Assembly: GCA_002427745.1 (NCBI GenBank)
Contig: DIYF01000001.1
Location: 326 to 28,942 of the forward strand
Origin: Roseivirga sp. UBA6061
GTDB lineage: Bacteria; Bacteroidota; Bacteroidia; Cytophagales; Cyclobacteriaceae
Length of the DNA stretch: 28,617 nt
Direction of reading: 5' to 3'
Shown: positions 15,873 through 23,383 of the stretch, in pieces
Layout of the letters: each line of letters starts with the position of its first letter
Position numbering within the stretch: position 1 is the stretch's first letter
The notes under the pieces: generated by a model
Seen by the model: the letters and a program-made list of their open reading frames with translations, nothing else
Database searches by the model: none
Told to the model about the DNA's origin: nothing
Translations under genes and position numbers: made by a program

Positions 15873-18526
15873 CAGATCGCTCCAAATATCAACCGCCTAA
15901 AATGGCACGATGGCTCCTGGAGCGTTTTTGTGCCGACCAATGGCTGGATGAAATTACAGGAGACTTACAGGAACAATTCGAAGATAATACCGCAACCAGG
16001 ACACTCACTGTAGCAAGGCTTATCTACTGGTGGGAGGTCTTCCGCCTTCTCAGACCACATATTTTCAAAAGGGACAAAACTTACAACAGGACCATGCTCA
16101 ACTTCAATCACATTAAAATATCATATCGCAACCTGTTGAAAAACAAGGTGTATGCCTTCATCAATATTCTGGGGCTCTCTATTGGCATTGCCAGTGTAAT
16201 GCTCATCGCTATCTATGTGAACTACGAGACCTCTTATGACAAGTTCTTTGAAGACAGCGACCGCACCTACCGTATTGCCCTGGAAAGGGTTTATCCAGGC
16301 AGGGTGAAAACCTTCGGTACTTCCTCTATACTGCTGGCTCCCACACTCAGAGAAAACTATCCACAAATCGAAGCAGTCACCCGACTACATCGTCTGTTTT
16401 TTAACCCTGAAGTGCCTGTGTCTTTCGAGGAGAACGAAAAAGTATTTATCGAAGACAAATTTCTATTTGCGGACTCTCTCTTCTTTCAGGTTTTTTCCCA
16501 TGAATTCATTGCAGGTGATCCGAAAACGGCTCTGAACAGACCCACGGATGTAGTGATCACCGAATCAACTGCCATAAAATACTACGGTACCACCGATGCT
16601 CTCGATAAGATCATCAACATGAACAACGGCACCCGTAGAATTACCGGGGTGATCAAAGACGTTCCGGCCAATTCTCATATTCATTTCGATTTGCTCGGCT
16701 CCATCCGCTCACTGCCATTTCTGAATGCGGCAGTGGAACAAGGCAGTTGGGTGAACCCCTGGGTATATACCTATGCCCGTTTAAGAGATGGAACCACTCC
16801 GCAAGCCTTTGAACCGGAGTTTGAAAAAATAGTGGAGACCTATGGCAGTGGTAACATTGCCCGCCAGGCAGGAAGCGACTGGAAAGAAAAAGGACATGCC
16901 TTCAACTATTTTCTACAACCCATTGAGTCGATTCACCTGGAATCGAAGCTGGATGTAGAAGTAGAACCCAACAGCGACATCGTCTATGTCTATATCATTT
17001 CCGTGGTAGCGCTGATCATCCTCACCATTTCCAGCATTAACTTCGTGAATTTATCTATCGCGCGATCTACCGAAAGGGCCAAGGAAGTAGGTATCAGAAA
17101 GGTAATGGGCTCACAGCGCTCTGCGCTCATTTCTCAGTTTCTGACGGAGTCCATCTTCGTTTGTCTCATCTCCTCTGTCCTGTCCATCGGCTTCGTTTAC
17201 TTTACTATTCCACAGTTCAACACCATTCTGGGTACACACCTGGATTTCAGTACCATCATTCAGCCTCTTGCCATTGCGGCCCTGCTCATTTTCATCCTGC
17301 TCATCGGGGTGATCTCAGGCTTCTATCCGGCTTTGGTCATATCAGCCCTCCAACCTTCCAAAGTGCTCAAAGGCACTTACAAGAGCAGTGGAAAGGGTAT
17401 CTGGCTGAGAAATTCACTGATCATCGTACAGTTTGTCATTTCCATTTTTATGATCTCCGGCTCTATCGTAGTGAGCAATCAAATGGATTACCTCAGCAAC
17501 AAAGACCTGGGCTTCAATAAGGACAACCTGCTGGTGCTTCGGCAAACCGGAAGACTGGGTAATGATTACACTGCCTTTTTCAACGACATCTCACAAAACA
17601 GCAATATCGAATCCATTGGAGGGGCTACTTTTATTCCGGGTGACTTTATGGGAAGTGGTGTTTTTCAGGTGAACCATCCTGAAGTCGGAGATGTAAGAGG
17701 CAATACCTTCAGCGCCAACCAGGAATATGTGGAGACCATGGAATTTGACATGGTGATGGGGCGTAGTTTCGACCGCAATTTTAATGATTCCCTGAGTGTG
17801 ATCATCAATGAAGCCACCGTGAGGGCTATGGGTGTAGAGAATCCCATCGGCATGAAGTTTCTGAGCACCAACAATAACAACGGCCCGACCATAGAGTTCA
17901 ACATCATCGGGGTAGTGAAGGACTATAATTTCTACTCATTGCATTCGGAAATCAGCCCGATCCTTATGTTCTACGGAGGCAACAATTTTGTACCCAATGT
18001 AATGGTGCTACGCGTCAATGACACCAACCTGAACGCGACTATTGCGCAGGTAGAAAACGGCTGGAAAGCCCTCTCTGAGCAACCCTTTAAGTACTCTTTT
18101 CTGGAAACAGACCTGGACCGACAGTATGAAGCAGACCGTGCCTCCACCTCGGTATTTGACATATTCACCTTCATTGCCATTATCATGTCATGTACAGGTC
18201 TGTTTGGCCTGGCTACGTATGTGGTAAACCAGAGGAGTAAGGAAATGAGTATACGCAAAGTACTGGGGGCCTCTCTGCCAGGCATTATCAGGGTATTCTC
18301 AAAAGAATTTCTCATACTGATCGGGCTCGCTTTTGTGCTGGCGACTCCCCTGGCCTATTTCGCCCTGGACAACTGGCTGGCCAACTTCGCCTACCATGTA
18401 AGCCCTGGTGTAGAGGCATTTGTGCTTGCCGGTTCGGCCACCTTGCTTCTCGTGCTGATTACGGTAAGTTATCAGGCCATCAGGGTAGCCATGGTAAATC
18501 CTGTAAAAACCCTACGAAGCGAATAA
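15869..18526 (+). CDS. ABC transporter permease, FtsX/MacB type, with N-terminal permease prefix domain
   Basis: This 885-residue protein begins with a soluble prefix of about 80 residues (MARWLLERFCADQWLDEITGDLQEQFED), the permease-prefix domain found in Bacteroidota permeases that sit next to PadR genes. A duplicated MacB-like architecture follows: TM1 (about 92-118) and a large periplasmic domain, then three TMs with the FtsX signature RAKEVGIRKVMGSQR. The second half repeats this with a TM, periplasmic domain and RSKEMSIRKVLGAS before the last TMs. Such type VII ABC permeases usually drive mechanotransmission or export across the envelope rather than simple import. No ATP-binding subunit lies in the window, so it must be supplied from elsewhere. 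The start overlaps padR. Confidence 0.95.
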   Translation: MTDRSKYQPPKMARWLLERFCADQWLDEITGDLQEQFEDNTATRTLTVARLIYWWEVFRLLRPHIFKRDKTYNRTMLNFNHIKISYRNLLKNKVYAFINILGLSIGIASVMLIAIYVNYETSYDKFFEDSDRTYRIALERVYPGRVKTFGTSSILLAPTLRENYPQIEAVTRLHRLFFNPEVPVSFEENEKVFIEDKFLFADSLFFQVFSHEFIAGDPKTALNRPTDVVITESTAIKYYGTTDALDKIINMNNGTRRITGVIKDVPANSHIHFDLLGSIRSLPFLNAAVEQGSWVNPWVYTYARLRDGTTPQAFEPEFEKIVETYGSGNIARQAGSDWKEKGHAFNYFLQPIESIHLESKLDVEVEPNSDIVYVYIISVVALIILTISSINFVNLSIARSTERAKEVGIRKVMGSQRSALISQFLTESIFVCLISSVLSIGFVYFTIPQFNTILGTHLDFSTIIQPLAIAALLIFILLIGVISGFYPALVISALQPSKVLKGTYKSSGKGIWLRNSLIIVQFVISIFMISGSIVVSNQMDYLSNKDLGFNKDNLLVLRQTGRLGNDYTAFFNDISQNSNIESIGGATFIPGDFMGSGVFQVNHPEVGDVRGNTFSANQEYVETMEFDMVMGRSFDRNFNDSLSVIINEATVRAMGVENPIGMKFLSTNNNNGPTIEFNIIGVVKDYNFYSLHSEISPILMFYGGNNFVPNVMVLRVNDTNLNATIAQVENGWKALSEQPFKYSFLETDLDRQYEADRASTSVFDIFTFIAIIMSCTGLFGLATYVVNQRSKEMSIRKVLGASLPGIIRVFSKEFLILIGLAFVLATPLAYFALDNWLANFAYHVSPGVEAFVLAGSATLLLVLITVSYQAIRVAMVNPVKTLRSE

Positions 18527-18532
18527 TCCTCA

Positions 18533-18563
18533 TTGATTTAGCCATTAATTCTTGCTAGATTTC
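18533..18563 (+). promoter_or_regulatory. Candidate promoter for the DUF1330 gene
   Basis: A TTG at 18533-18535 is followed after 20 bases by TAGATTTC (18556-18563), close to the Bacteroidota TTTG-N19/20-TAnnTTTG layout. A small AGAGG-GCAA-CCTCT hairpin with a GNRA-like tetraloop (18572-18585) follows. It would fall at the start of the transcript, or could be a weak terminator of the permease gene. Motif evidence only. Confidence 0.4.
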
Positions 18564-18610
18564 TACTACTTAGAGGGCAACCTCTGAGTATGTACCTCAA
18601 TTGAATAGAT

Positions 18611-18910
18611 ATGGCTGTATATTACATTGGATCTTACGATGTAACGAATCGTGAATCATATGATGAATATGTAAAGCGCGTGATCCCTTTACTCATGAAA
18701 CATGGTTGTGAAATAGTAGTTGCAGACCGTGAAGCAAGAAAGATGGAAGGGGTACCGAGAAACATACACCTTGTTTTAAGGTTTGACAGCGAGCAACAGG
18801 CACTGGCCTGGTATAATGACCCGGACTATCAACCGATTAAGGATCTTCGCCTCTCCTCTACTGCCAATTCTACTGAGGTACTGGCCAGGGCTTTTCAATC
18901 TCAGGAATAA
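18611..18910 (+). CDS. DUF1330 family protein (dimeric alpha/beta barrel)
   Basis: A 99-residue protein with the DUF1330 pattern: MAVYYIGSYDVTNRESYDEYV at the start, a central GVPRNIHLVLRFDSEQQALAWYNDPDYQPIKDLR block (the conserved F.S...A..WY.S.eYq..k..R motif) and a short tail. The fold is a ferredoxin-like dimeric alpha/beta barrel, related to YciI and ABM-type proteins; the biochemical role of most members is not known. It is preceded by its own candidate promoter and followed by a strong terminator, so it is likely a single-gene transcript. Confidence 0.9.
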   Translation: MAVYYIGSYDVTNRESYDEYVKRVIPLLMKHGCEIVVADREARKMEGVPRNIHLVLRFDSEQQALAWYNDPDYQPIKDLRLSSTANSTEVLARAFQSQE

Positions 18911-18936
18911 GATTGTCTGAAAATATTGAATACAAT

Positions 18937-18969
18937 GAACTGACAGCTTTTGCTGTCAGTTCTCTTTTT
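18937..18969 (+). terminator. Rho-independent terminator after the DUF1330 gene
   Basis: GAACTGACAGC and GCTGTCAGTTC form an 11-bp perfect stem with a TTTT loop, followed directly by TCTTTTT. The stem ends only 24 bases before the next ATG (18987), so any promoter for the aldo/keto reductase must overlap it or lie before it. Confidence 0.85.
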
Positions 18970-18986
18970 ATAAATCAAAGAAACGC

Positions 18987-19940
18987 ATGAATCAACTTAC
19001 CTTCCAAAACGGAGACAAGCTCGATGCCATAGGCCTCGGCACCTGGAAATCAGAACCCGGAGAAGTATATGAGGCAGTCAGAGAGGCGATCAGAATCGGC
19101 TACAGACATATAGACTGTGCCTGGATCTATCAAAATGAGGCAGAAATCGGTACGGCATTCGCTGATGCCTTTGCTGCCGGAGATGTGACCCGTGAGGAGC
19201 TTTGGATTACCTCTAAACTCTGGAACTCTTTTCACGCTCCGGAAGATGTAGAGCCTGCCTTGCAGGAGACTCTGACCAGTCTTCAGCTGGATTACCTGGA
19301 CCTGTACCTTATTCACTGGCCTATTGCTCATAAACCTGGTGTCACTTTTTCTGAAACAGCCGATGGCTTTTTACCCATAGAAGATATGCCCATTGAGGAT
19401 ACCTGGAAAGCTATGGAGGCCTGTGTGGACAAAGGACTGGTTAAGCATATTGGTGTATCCAATTTCAATATTCCCAAGCTGAAAAAGCTGATGGCTTCCG
19501 CTCGTATCCAGCCGGAGATGAATCAGGTGGAATCGCATCCACTGCTGGCACAGAATGAGCTACTGAGCTTCTGTAAAGAAAACAACATTCACTATACCGC
19601 TTACTCACCACTGGGTTCCCGCGACAGGGCAGCCGGTATGAAAGGCGCAGATGAACCGGATATGTTTGAAAACGAAACAATTAAGGCCGTGGCAGCCAAA
19701 CACGGTGTACATCCGGCTGAGATTCTGATCAAGTGGGCAGAAGCACGAGGCACCTCTGTAATCCCTAAATCAGTTAACCCCAAAAGGCTGAAGCAAAACC
19801 TGGAGGCTGCCAACATTGCCATGACTGACGAAGATATGGAAGCTGTTAACAGTGTTGACAAAGGCTACCGCTTCCTGAATGGCGTCTTCTGGGAAAGACC
19901 AGGCGGCTACTATACAGCCGAAAGCCTGTGGAATGACTAA
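18987..19940 (+). CDS. Aldo/keto reductase
   Basis: A cytosolic NADPH-dependent reductase of aldehydes and ketones, 317 residues, usual AKR length. The catalytic tetrad is complete: D43 and Y48 (HIDCAWIYQNE), K77 (TSKLW) and H110 (LIHWP). The NADPH-binding end follows the family: VIPKSVNPKRLKQNLEA (the KS..P.R...N motif). YLDLYLIHWP and GVSNFN match the AKR signatures. The best fit is to the general aldehyde-reductase branch of the AKR superfamily (AKR1/AKR5-like), but the substrate is not predictable. The gene starts only 24 bases after a strong terminator stem and ends before a bidirectional terminator, so it is probably an independent transcript whose promoter is unclear. Confidence 0.94.
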   Translation: MNQLTFQNGDKLDAIGLGTWKSEPGEVYEAVREAIRIGYRHIDCAWIYQNEAEIGTAFADAFAAGDVTREELWITSKLWNSFHAPEDVEPALQETLTSLQLDYLDLYLIHWPIAHKPGVTFSETADGFLPIEDMPIEDTWKAMEACVDKGLVKHIGVSNFNIPKLKKLMASARIQPEMNQVESHPLLAQNELLSFCKENNIHYTAYSPLGSRDRAAGMKGADEPDMFENETIKAVAAKHGVHPAEILIKWAEARGTSVIPKSVNPKRLKQNLEAANIAMTDEDMEAVNSVDKGYRFLNGVFWERPGGYYTAESLWND

Positions 19941-19965
19941 ATGATATCTGCTAAAACCCAACAAA

Positions 19966-19993
19966 GAAAGGCCAGTCAAATGACTGGCCTTTC
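19966..19993. terminator. Bidirectional terminator between the aldo/keto reductase and cold-shock genes
   Basis: GAAAGGCCAGTCA (19966-19978) pairs with TGACTGGCCTTTC (19981-19993), a near-continuous 13-bp stem with a tiny loop. T-rich tracts lie on both sides, fitting convergent genes that share one terminator. Confidence 0.85.
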
Positions 19994-20041
19994 TTATTCA
20001 AAAATCTATAATTCGTTTAATTACGATTTCATTCTCTGAGC

Positions 20042-20233
20042 TTATGCTTTACGCACATTTACAGCATTAATGCCTTTGCGACCTTCTTCAGTATCATAAG
20101 TCACTTTGTCGTCCTTAGTAATGGCGTCAACACAGCCTGACACGTGAACAAAGATGTCATTGCCGGTTTCGTCATCAACGATAAAGCCAAAACCTTTGTC
20201 ATCGTTGAAGAATTTTACAGTACCTGTTTTCAT
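20042..20233 (-). CDS. Cold-shock domain protein (CspA family)
   Basis: A 63-residue single cold-shock domain, a five-strand OB fold that binds single-stranded RNA and DNA as a chaperone. RNP1 (KGFGFI) and RNP2 (DIFVHV) are intact, and the opening MKTGTVKFFNDDKGFGFI is standard. The loop around VSGCVDAITKDDKV is shorter or more divergent than the E. coli CspA loop. Organisms usually carry several paralogues, so I give no specific symbol. The leader upstream is AT-rich and contains an inverted repeat about 30 bases before the ATG. Temperature regulation through that leader is possible but not shown. It converges on the aldo/keto reductase across a shared terminator. Confidence 0.95.
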   Translation of the reverse strand: MKTGTVKFFNDDKGFGFIVDDETGNDIFVHVSGCVDAITKDDKVTYDTEEGRKGINAVNVRKA

Positions 20234-20263
20234 TGTAAATTGTAATAAGTAATAATTGATTAA

Positions 20264-20293
20264 TCGTATGTAACGATACGAACGGTAAAGCTA
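20264..20293 (-). promoter_or_regulatory. Candidate promoter and leader hairpin of the cold-shock gene
   Basis: Read on the minus strand, TAGCTTTA (20286-20293) resembles TAnnTTTG. It is followed by an inverted repeat with 6-bp arms, TCGTAT and ATACGA (20264-20269 and 20276-20281). Transcription from this box would begin close to the repeat, placing a small hairpin at the very 5' end of the csp mRNA. The remaining 160-base gap to the SixA gene shows nothing else. Confidence 0.3.
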
Positions 20294-20393
20294 CTCATAA
20301 GTTTATGCTGTCCTATGATTTAATTGTTATTTCGGTGTTTTTTTTCTGATTTTCAGGGAATTACCTCGTATCAACGGCAAAACTGACCCTTTT

Positions 20394-20900
20394 ATGAAGA
20401 AACTCCTCATCGTTAGACACGCAAAATCCAGCTGGGACGATATCACTTTGAGAGATTTTGACCGCCCGCTGAACAAGCGGGGAATTCGTGATGTACCGGA
20501 TATGGGCAAAAGACTGGCTGCCCGGGGTATACAACCAGACCTGATCATCTCATCCCCGGCCAACAGGGCTATCATCACTGCCAGAGGCATTGCCTGTGAA
20601 ATCGGCTATGACATTGAGCTAATTCAGGAACAACCCCAGCTCTACCATGCCAGCACATATACCATCACAGATGTGATCAGCGAAGTAAGTAATGATATTG
20701 AAACTTTGATGATCTTCGGACACAACCCCGGTTTCACGGATCTGATTGGTCGCGTTTCTGATCTGAATCTTTATAACCTGCCCACCTGTGCGGTCTGCGG
20801 TGTTGAATTTGATTTCACTGCCTGGAAAGAAATTCAGAACAGGCGTGGCAGGAAATTCTATTATGATTATCCTAAATCAACTTCGGGCTCCGGGTACTGA
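20394..20900 (+). CDS. sixA: SixA-like histidine phosphatase (phosphoglycerate mutase-like superfamily)
   Basis: A 168-residue protein with the histidine-phosphatase core: the catalytic LIVRHAKSSW (R8, H9) at the start, SSPANRA (R58) and FGHNP (H110). In E. coli SixA dephosphorylates histidine-phosphotransfer proteins such as ArcB or PTS components; Bacteroidota homologues of this size are usually annotated as SixA-like phosphatases, but the substrate is not known. No signal peptide was seen, so the protein is cytoplasmic. The ATG at 20394 gives the normal start directly before the catalytic motif. Its final codons form one arm of a hairpin shared with the end of hslU. Confidence 0.88.
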   Translation: MKKLLIVRHAKSSWDDITLRDFDRPLNKRGIRDVPDMGKRLAARGIQPDLIISSPANRAIITARGIACEIGYDIELIQEQPQLYHASTYTITDVISEVSNDIETLMIFGHNPGFTDLIGRVSDLNLYNLPTCAVCGVEFDFTAWKEIQNRRGRKFYYDYPKSTSGSGY

Positions 20901-20922
20901 TTACCTACCGGGGAGCCCGAAG
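20881..20922. terminator. Hairpin at the convergent ends of the SixA and hslU genes
   Basis: CTTCGGGCTCC (20881-20891, still inside the SixA coding end) pairs with GGAGCCCGAAG (20912-20922), an 11-bp GC-rich stem with the SixA stop in the loop. It sits between convergent genes, 10 bases from the hslU stop. Without a clean U-tract it is a stable 3' hairpin and probable bidirectional terminator rather than a textbook one. Confidence 0.6.
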
Positions 20923-20931
20923 CTTCAGAGC

Positions 20932-22326
20932 TTAAAGAATAAACTCACTTAAGTCTTTGTTCTGGATCAGGCTTGAAAGACGCTCTCTCACCAGATCTTT
21001 GGTAATGATCACTTTTGCATTCTGAGGAATCTCATCCGGAATGTCAAAAAGGATCTCATTCAGCAAGTGACTCATCACCGTATGAAGCCTTCTCGCTCCT
21101 ATGTTTTCTACCTCCTCATTGATCTGGAAGGCGATCTTAGCGATTTCCTGGAGCGACTCATCATTAAATGTCAGCTCTACCTCCTCTGAGCCCAGCAATG
21201 CTTCATACTGTTTGGTCAGTGCATTTTTGGGTTCTTTCAAAATCTGATAGAAATCGTCCTGGGTCAGGCTGTTGAGCTCAACACGTATCGGGAAACGACC
21301 CTGAAGCTCCGGGATCAGATCAGAAGGTTTGGCCACATGAAAAGCTCCTGCTGCTACAAAGAGGATATGATCTGTATTAATCACCCCATGCTTGGTACTT
21401 ACGGCACTTCCTTCCACAATGGGCAGGAGATCTCTCTGCACACCCTGACGACTTACATCAGGTCCGCCACTACCTCCTTTGGCACCTACGGCAATCTTAT
21501 CAATCTCATCAATGAAAATGATACCGGTATCTTCTGCTTTGCGAATGGCCTCATCCTTCACCTCATCCATATCGATGAGCTTGGCACTTTCTTCTTCCAG
21601 CAAAAGCTTCTTCGCTTCACCGATAGTTACCTTACGCTTTTTGGATTTCTTAGGCATCATATTGCTCAGCATATCCTGCAGATTCATCATGGACACCTCG
21701 TCCATCATGCCACCTCCCACAATACCGGCACCGGCACCCGAAGCAGATACACTAATCTCAATCTTCCGATCATCAATCTCACCGTTACGAATCTTTTCTC
21801 TGAAGCGCTCCCGTGTCTTTTCATTCAGCTCAGCATCCGACATCTTATCGGCTTCCATAGTATCAGACTGAAAGCCTGTTTGTGCTTTTTGGGCTGGTCT
21901 TACCGGAGGAATCAAAGCATCCAGGATCACATCTTCCACCGCCTGCTCAGCTTTCTCTTTTACAGACTCTTTCTTGGACTGACGCACCAGGTTTACTGAC
22001 TGCTCCACCAGGTCTCGCACCATACTCTCCACATCACGACCTACATAGCCCACCTCTGTAAACTTAGAGGCCTCCACCTTGGTAAACGGAGCATCGGCAA
22101 TTTTAGCCAGTCTGCGGGCAATCTCGGTCTTACCTACACCGGTAGCACCAATCAAAAGAATGTTGTTAGGAACAATCTCCTTCTGCATCTCCGACTTTAC
22201 ATGCATTCTTCTCCATCGGTTTCTCAGGGCAATGGCCACATTCTTTTTGGCATCCTTTTGTCCGATAATGTATTTGTCCAATTCAGAAACGATCTGTCTT
22301 GGAGTCAAGTAGTTATGATCTAACAT
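20932..22326 (-). CDS. hslU: ATP-dependent protease ATPase subunit HslU (ClpY)
   Basis: HslU is the AAA+ unfoldase of the HslUV (ClpYQ) protease, feeding unfolded proteins to the HslV peptidase ring. It has the start LTPRQIVSELDKYIIGQ, Walker A GATGVGKT (60-67), pore loop GYVGRD (93-98), an intermediate domain (about 110-240, including a Gly/Met-rich stretch), Walker B IIFIDEIDKI (269-278) and sensor/arginine residues in GRFPIRVEL and GARRLHTVM. The ending DLSEFIL matches the C-terminal tail that inserts into HslV. At 464 residues it is slightly longer than E. coli HslU (443). No hslV lies in the window. The ATG follows the porQ stop by one base, so it is the last gene of lon-porQ-hslU. Confidence 0.97.
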   Translation of the reverse strand: MLDHNYLTPRQIVSELDKYIIGQKDAKKNVAIALRNRWRRMHVKSEMQKEIVPNNILLIGATGVGKTEIARRLAKIADAPFTKVEASKFTEVGYVGRDVESMVRDLVEQSVNLVRQSKKESVKEKAEQAVEDVILDALIPPVRPAQKAQTGFQSDTMEADKMSDAELNEKTRERFREKIRNGEIDDRKIEISVSASGAGAGIVGGGMMDEVSMMNLQDMLSNMMPKKSKKRKVTIGEAKKLLLEEESAKLIDMDEVKDEAIRKAEDTGIIFIDEIDKIAVGAKGGSGGPDVSRQGVQRDLLPIVEGSAVSTKHGVINTDHILFVAAGAFHVAKPSDLIPELQGRFPIRVELNSLTQDDFYQILKEPKNALTKQYEALLGSEEVELTFNDESLQEIAKIAFQINEEVENIGARRLHTVMSHLLNEILFDIPDEIPQNAKVIITKDLVRERLSSLIQNKDLSEFIL

Positions 22327-22327
22327 T

Positions 22328-23353
22328 TCAATTTTTCTTTTTAATCAATCCACTGGTATTTATGCCCAGTTGAAGTGTGTTGCTTCCTCCCGCAGTGTGA
22401 TACAAGGCACGCGAATAGGAAAATTCGAATCGTTTGACTTTCATCATGAAACCGAATGAAAAACCGGCTCCTCCTGAAACATCTTCTAATCTCAGTTCTT
22501 GTCTCAGTAAATGATTGTAAGCAAACCGGAACTGAAAGTTCGGGCTGAAAATGAGCTCAGTACCAAAAACCAGCCTTCTGAAAATCTCTTCGCTGAATCC
22601 AGGCTCTTCTTCCTGCCCCACCAGTGAATTTCCGGCCGGGTCGAAAAACACGGCATCAGACCTGTTGAGGTTTCTGGCTGTTACCGAAAAGCGAAAAGGC
22701 ATAAACTCCGGCTTGTAGGTGACTCCCAGCTGTACATCCAACGGCAGCAGGCTCTCATTTTCTTCCGTATAGTCCGCCAGCAATACCCCCAGGTTTTTCA
22801 CTGCCAGCCCTACGGTCAGGTCTTTTTCCGGGTGCTTGAAAGTTCCTCCCAGATCAAACAACAAGGCCGAAGCTTTGAATGCGGCAATATCTGAAACCGC
22901 CAGTTTTAAAGAAGCCCCCGCTCTGAACGGACCAAAAGCCCGTGAGTGACTTATGGCAAAAGCGTATTCCGCAATGGAAAACTCTCCATTCAAAAAACCC
23001 TCATTATCAAAACTCTGGATATCACCATAGTCCAGATAGGACAGGCTTGCCGCCCAAACCCCGGATTTCAGCTCCCTCGCATAGACCAATGAGGTCTGAC
23101 CAATGTCAGCGAAGTAGCCCAACCGGTTAATCACCAGTTGCTTGTCCCATTCTGCATTCAGCAAGGCCGGGTTGGCGCTTACCATGGCAGCATCTTTCCA
23201 GCCTGAGGTGATATTAACTCCTCCCAGGGCCGCCAGTCGCGCATTGCCGGGAATATTCAGAAACTCAAAAGCACGCTGACCACCCAGCTGGGCCTGAGCC
23301 ATTAATGGCATAAGCAGTACCAGGAAGATCGTCAGGGGTTTTCGAAGACTCAT
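22328..23353 (-). CDS. porQ: Type IX secretion system protein PorQ
   Basis: A 341-residue outer-membrane beta-barrel protein of the PorV/FadL-like group, with a signal peptide ending near AQAQ. It opens LGGQRAFEFLNIPGNARLAALGGVNI, a hallmark of PorQ, and is rich in alternating aromatic strands to the end. In Porphyromonas gingivalis PorQ works with PorU, PorV and PorZ in the attachment complex that handles secreted cargo and its linkage to A-LPS. The gene lies 30 bases after lon and one base before hslU on the same strand, so the three are very likely one transcript. No other attachment-complex gene is in view. Confidence 0.9.
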   Translation of the reverse strand: MSLRKPLTIFLVLLMPLMAQAQLGGQRAFEFLNIPGNARLAALGGVNITSGWKDAAMVSANPALLNAEWDKQLVINRLGYFADIGQTSLVYARELKSGVWAASLSYLDYGDIQSFDNEGFLNGEFSIAEYAFAISHSRAFGPFRAGASLKLAVSDIAAFKASALLFDLGGTFKHPEKDLTVGLAVKNLGVLLADYTEENESLLPLDVQLGVTYKPEFMPFRFSVTARNLNRSDAVFFDPAGNSLVGQEEEPGFSEEIFRRLVFGTELIFSPNFQFRFAYNHLLRQELRLEDVSGGAGFSFGFMMKVKRFEFSYSRALYHTAGGSNTLQLGINTSGLIKKKN

Positions 23354-23383
23354 TGTTAGTAGAGGTAACTCTAAAAATTAAAT

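Noticed and set aside
21337..21999. Open frames on the plus strand opposite hslU
   Set aside because: hslU is fully conserved on the other strand; the plus frames are shadows without motifs.
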